Shown in pieces: positions 5,497-6,059 of a DNA stretch of 6,059 nt (position 1 is the first letter of the stretch; every line of letters begins with the position of its first letter). The stretch comes from Alphaproteobacteria bacterium (lineage in GTDB: Bacteria; Pseudomonadota; Alphaproteobacteria; Rhodobacterales; Rhodobacteraceae). The notes beneath the pieces are model-generated. The model was given only the letters and a program-made list of their open reading frames with translations. It was not told where the DNA came from and made no database searches. A program made the position numbers and the translations under genes. The stretch covers positions 1-6,059 of the forward strand of contig RFGD01000171.1 in the NCBI GenBank assembly GCA_003696705.1, in the 5' to 3' direction.

Positions 5497-6059
5497 TCAG
5501 TCCTCGAAGCGCGCCGGCGCCTGTCGGCCGCGATTGACCGAAAGGCTCAGCACATCGGGCCGCGCATAGTGACCGGCCACGTCGAACTTGCGCCGCGCCG
5601 CGCGCGCCGCGGCGGGATCGATGTCCGCCCAAAGAAGCCCTTTTTCGCGGTGCATCGGGCCCGCGACGACACCGCCGAAGGGCTTGTAGACCACCGCGTC
5701 GCCGGGATTGATCCACTCCCCCGCCTCGGGGAACAGCTTGTCACGCTCGGGCACGTCCTCAGGGATGTCCGACGCCTCGATCGAGGTGGCGCATCCCACC
5801 ACCCAGCACGCGCCTTCCCGGGCGATGTGCTGCATCGTCGCCAGCCAGGTGTCGCCGCTGTCCCAGGTGGGGGCGACGTAGATGTCGATGTTCTGGGCGT
5901 AGAGCGCGAAGCGCGCCAGCGGCATGTAGTTCTCCCAGCAGATGAGCGCGCCGACGCGCCCCACGGCGGTATCCACCACACGAAGCCCCGCGCCGTCGCC
6001 AAAACCCCAGACCATGCGCTCGGGGTTGGTGGGCATCAGCTTGCGATGGTTGTTGGCCA
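5497..6059 (-). CDS. Nitrilase / carbon-nitrogen hydrolase family enzyme (N-terminus beyond window)
   Basis: The visible 186 residues are the C-terminal part of a nitrilase-superfamily enzyme, which splits nitriles (or cyanide, or amides in some branches) in the cytoplasm through a Glu-Lys-Cys triad. Two of the three catalytic residues can be seen. Lys in HRKLMPTNPER is at 6042-6040, and the nucleophile Cys in ALICWENYMPLAR is at 5940-5938. The Glu should lie in the missing N-terminal part. Also typical are APTWDSGDTWLATMQHIAREG, the KGLLWADID strand and the closing GHYARPDVLSLSVNR. The frame stays open through the right edge of the window, so the ATG at 6036 is internal: the essential lysine lies upstream of it. 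Family members are about 300-350 residues, so roughly 40 percent is missing here. CWEN and the GHYxRPD tail favour the true nitrilase branch over amidases, but the substrate cannot be assigned. Confidence 0.92.
   Translation of the reverse strand, partial: ANNHRKLMPTNPERMVWGFGDGAGLRVVDTAVGRVGALICWENYMPLARFALYAQNIDIYVAPTWDSGDTWLATMQHIAREGACWVVGCATSIEASDIPEDVPERDKLFPEAGEWINPGDAVVYKPFGGVVAGPMHREKGLLWADIDPAAARAARRKFDVAGHYARPDVLSLSVNRGRQAPARFED

Noticed and set aside
5497..6036. Nitrilase gene starting at the ATG at 6036
   Set aside because: The frame continues to the right edge and includes the conserved HRKL catalytic lysine upstream of that Met, so it is an internal codon of a gene cut by the window.

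Overview
The window is strongly GC-rich, with codon use to match. Its proteins look alphaproteobacterial, most likely Rhodobacterales; this is inferred from overall protein flavour and composition, because no rRNA or lineage marker is present. It holds six protein genes and no tRNA, rRNA, insertion sequence or CRISPR array that I can see.

Left side, minus strand (1605 down to 1): a two-gene unit that looks like part of a surface-polysaccharide locus. A membrane acyltransferase of the AT3 family (1605-463) is followed 15 nt later by an unusual fusion gene (447 to the window edge). The fusion joins a STAS domain (anti-sigma-factor-antagonist type) to the start of a sugar-phosphate nucleotidyltransferase. 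Codon 18 of the fusion is an in-frame TGA, although both sides of the stop read as one STAS domain and the upstream ATG has a strong ribosome binding site. This is the most unusual thing in the window.

Centre: a 138-bp divergent intergenic region carries a perfect 8-6-8 inverted repeat, roughly midway between the acyltransferase start and the start of a small secreted OmpA-like peptidoglycan-binding protein (1744-2313, plus strand). A 133-bp gap with small hairpins leads into ilvD (2447-4300), a full-length dihydroxy-acid dehydratase of branched-chain amino acid and CoA-precursor biosynthesis. Six bases later comes a THUMP-domain RNA methyltransferase resembling the RlmL half of E. coli RlmKL (4307-5455).

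Right side: a 7-bp-stem hairpin (5476-5492) sits exactly between the convergent ends of the methyltransferase and a nitrilase-family hydrolase on the minus strand (5497 to the window edge, N-terminus missing).

The core genes (ilvD, methyltransferase) are ordinary housekeeping. The accessory interest lies in the broken or recoded STAS-nucleotidyltransferase fusion and the palindrome in the divergent promoter region. I see no evidence of an entirely new multi-gene system.
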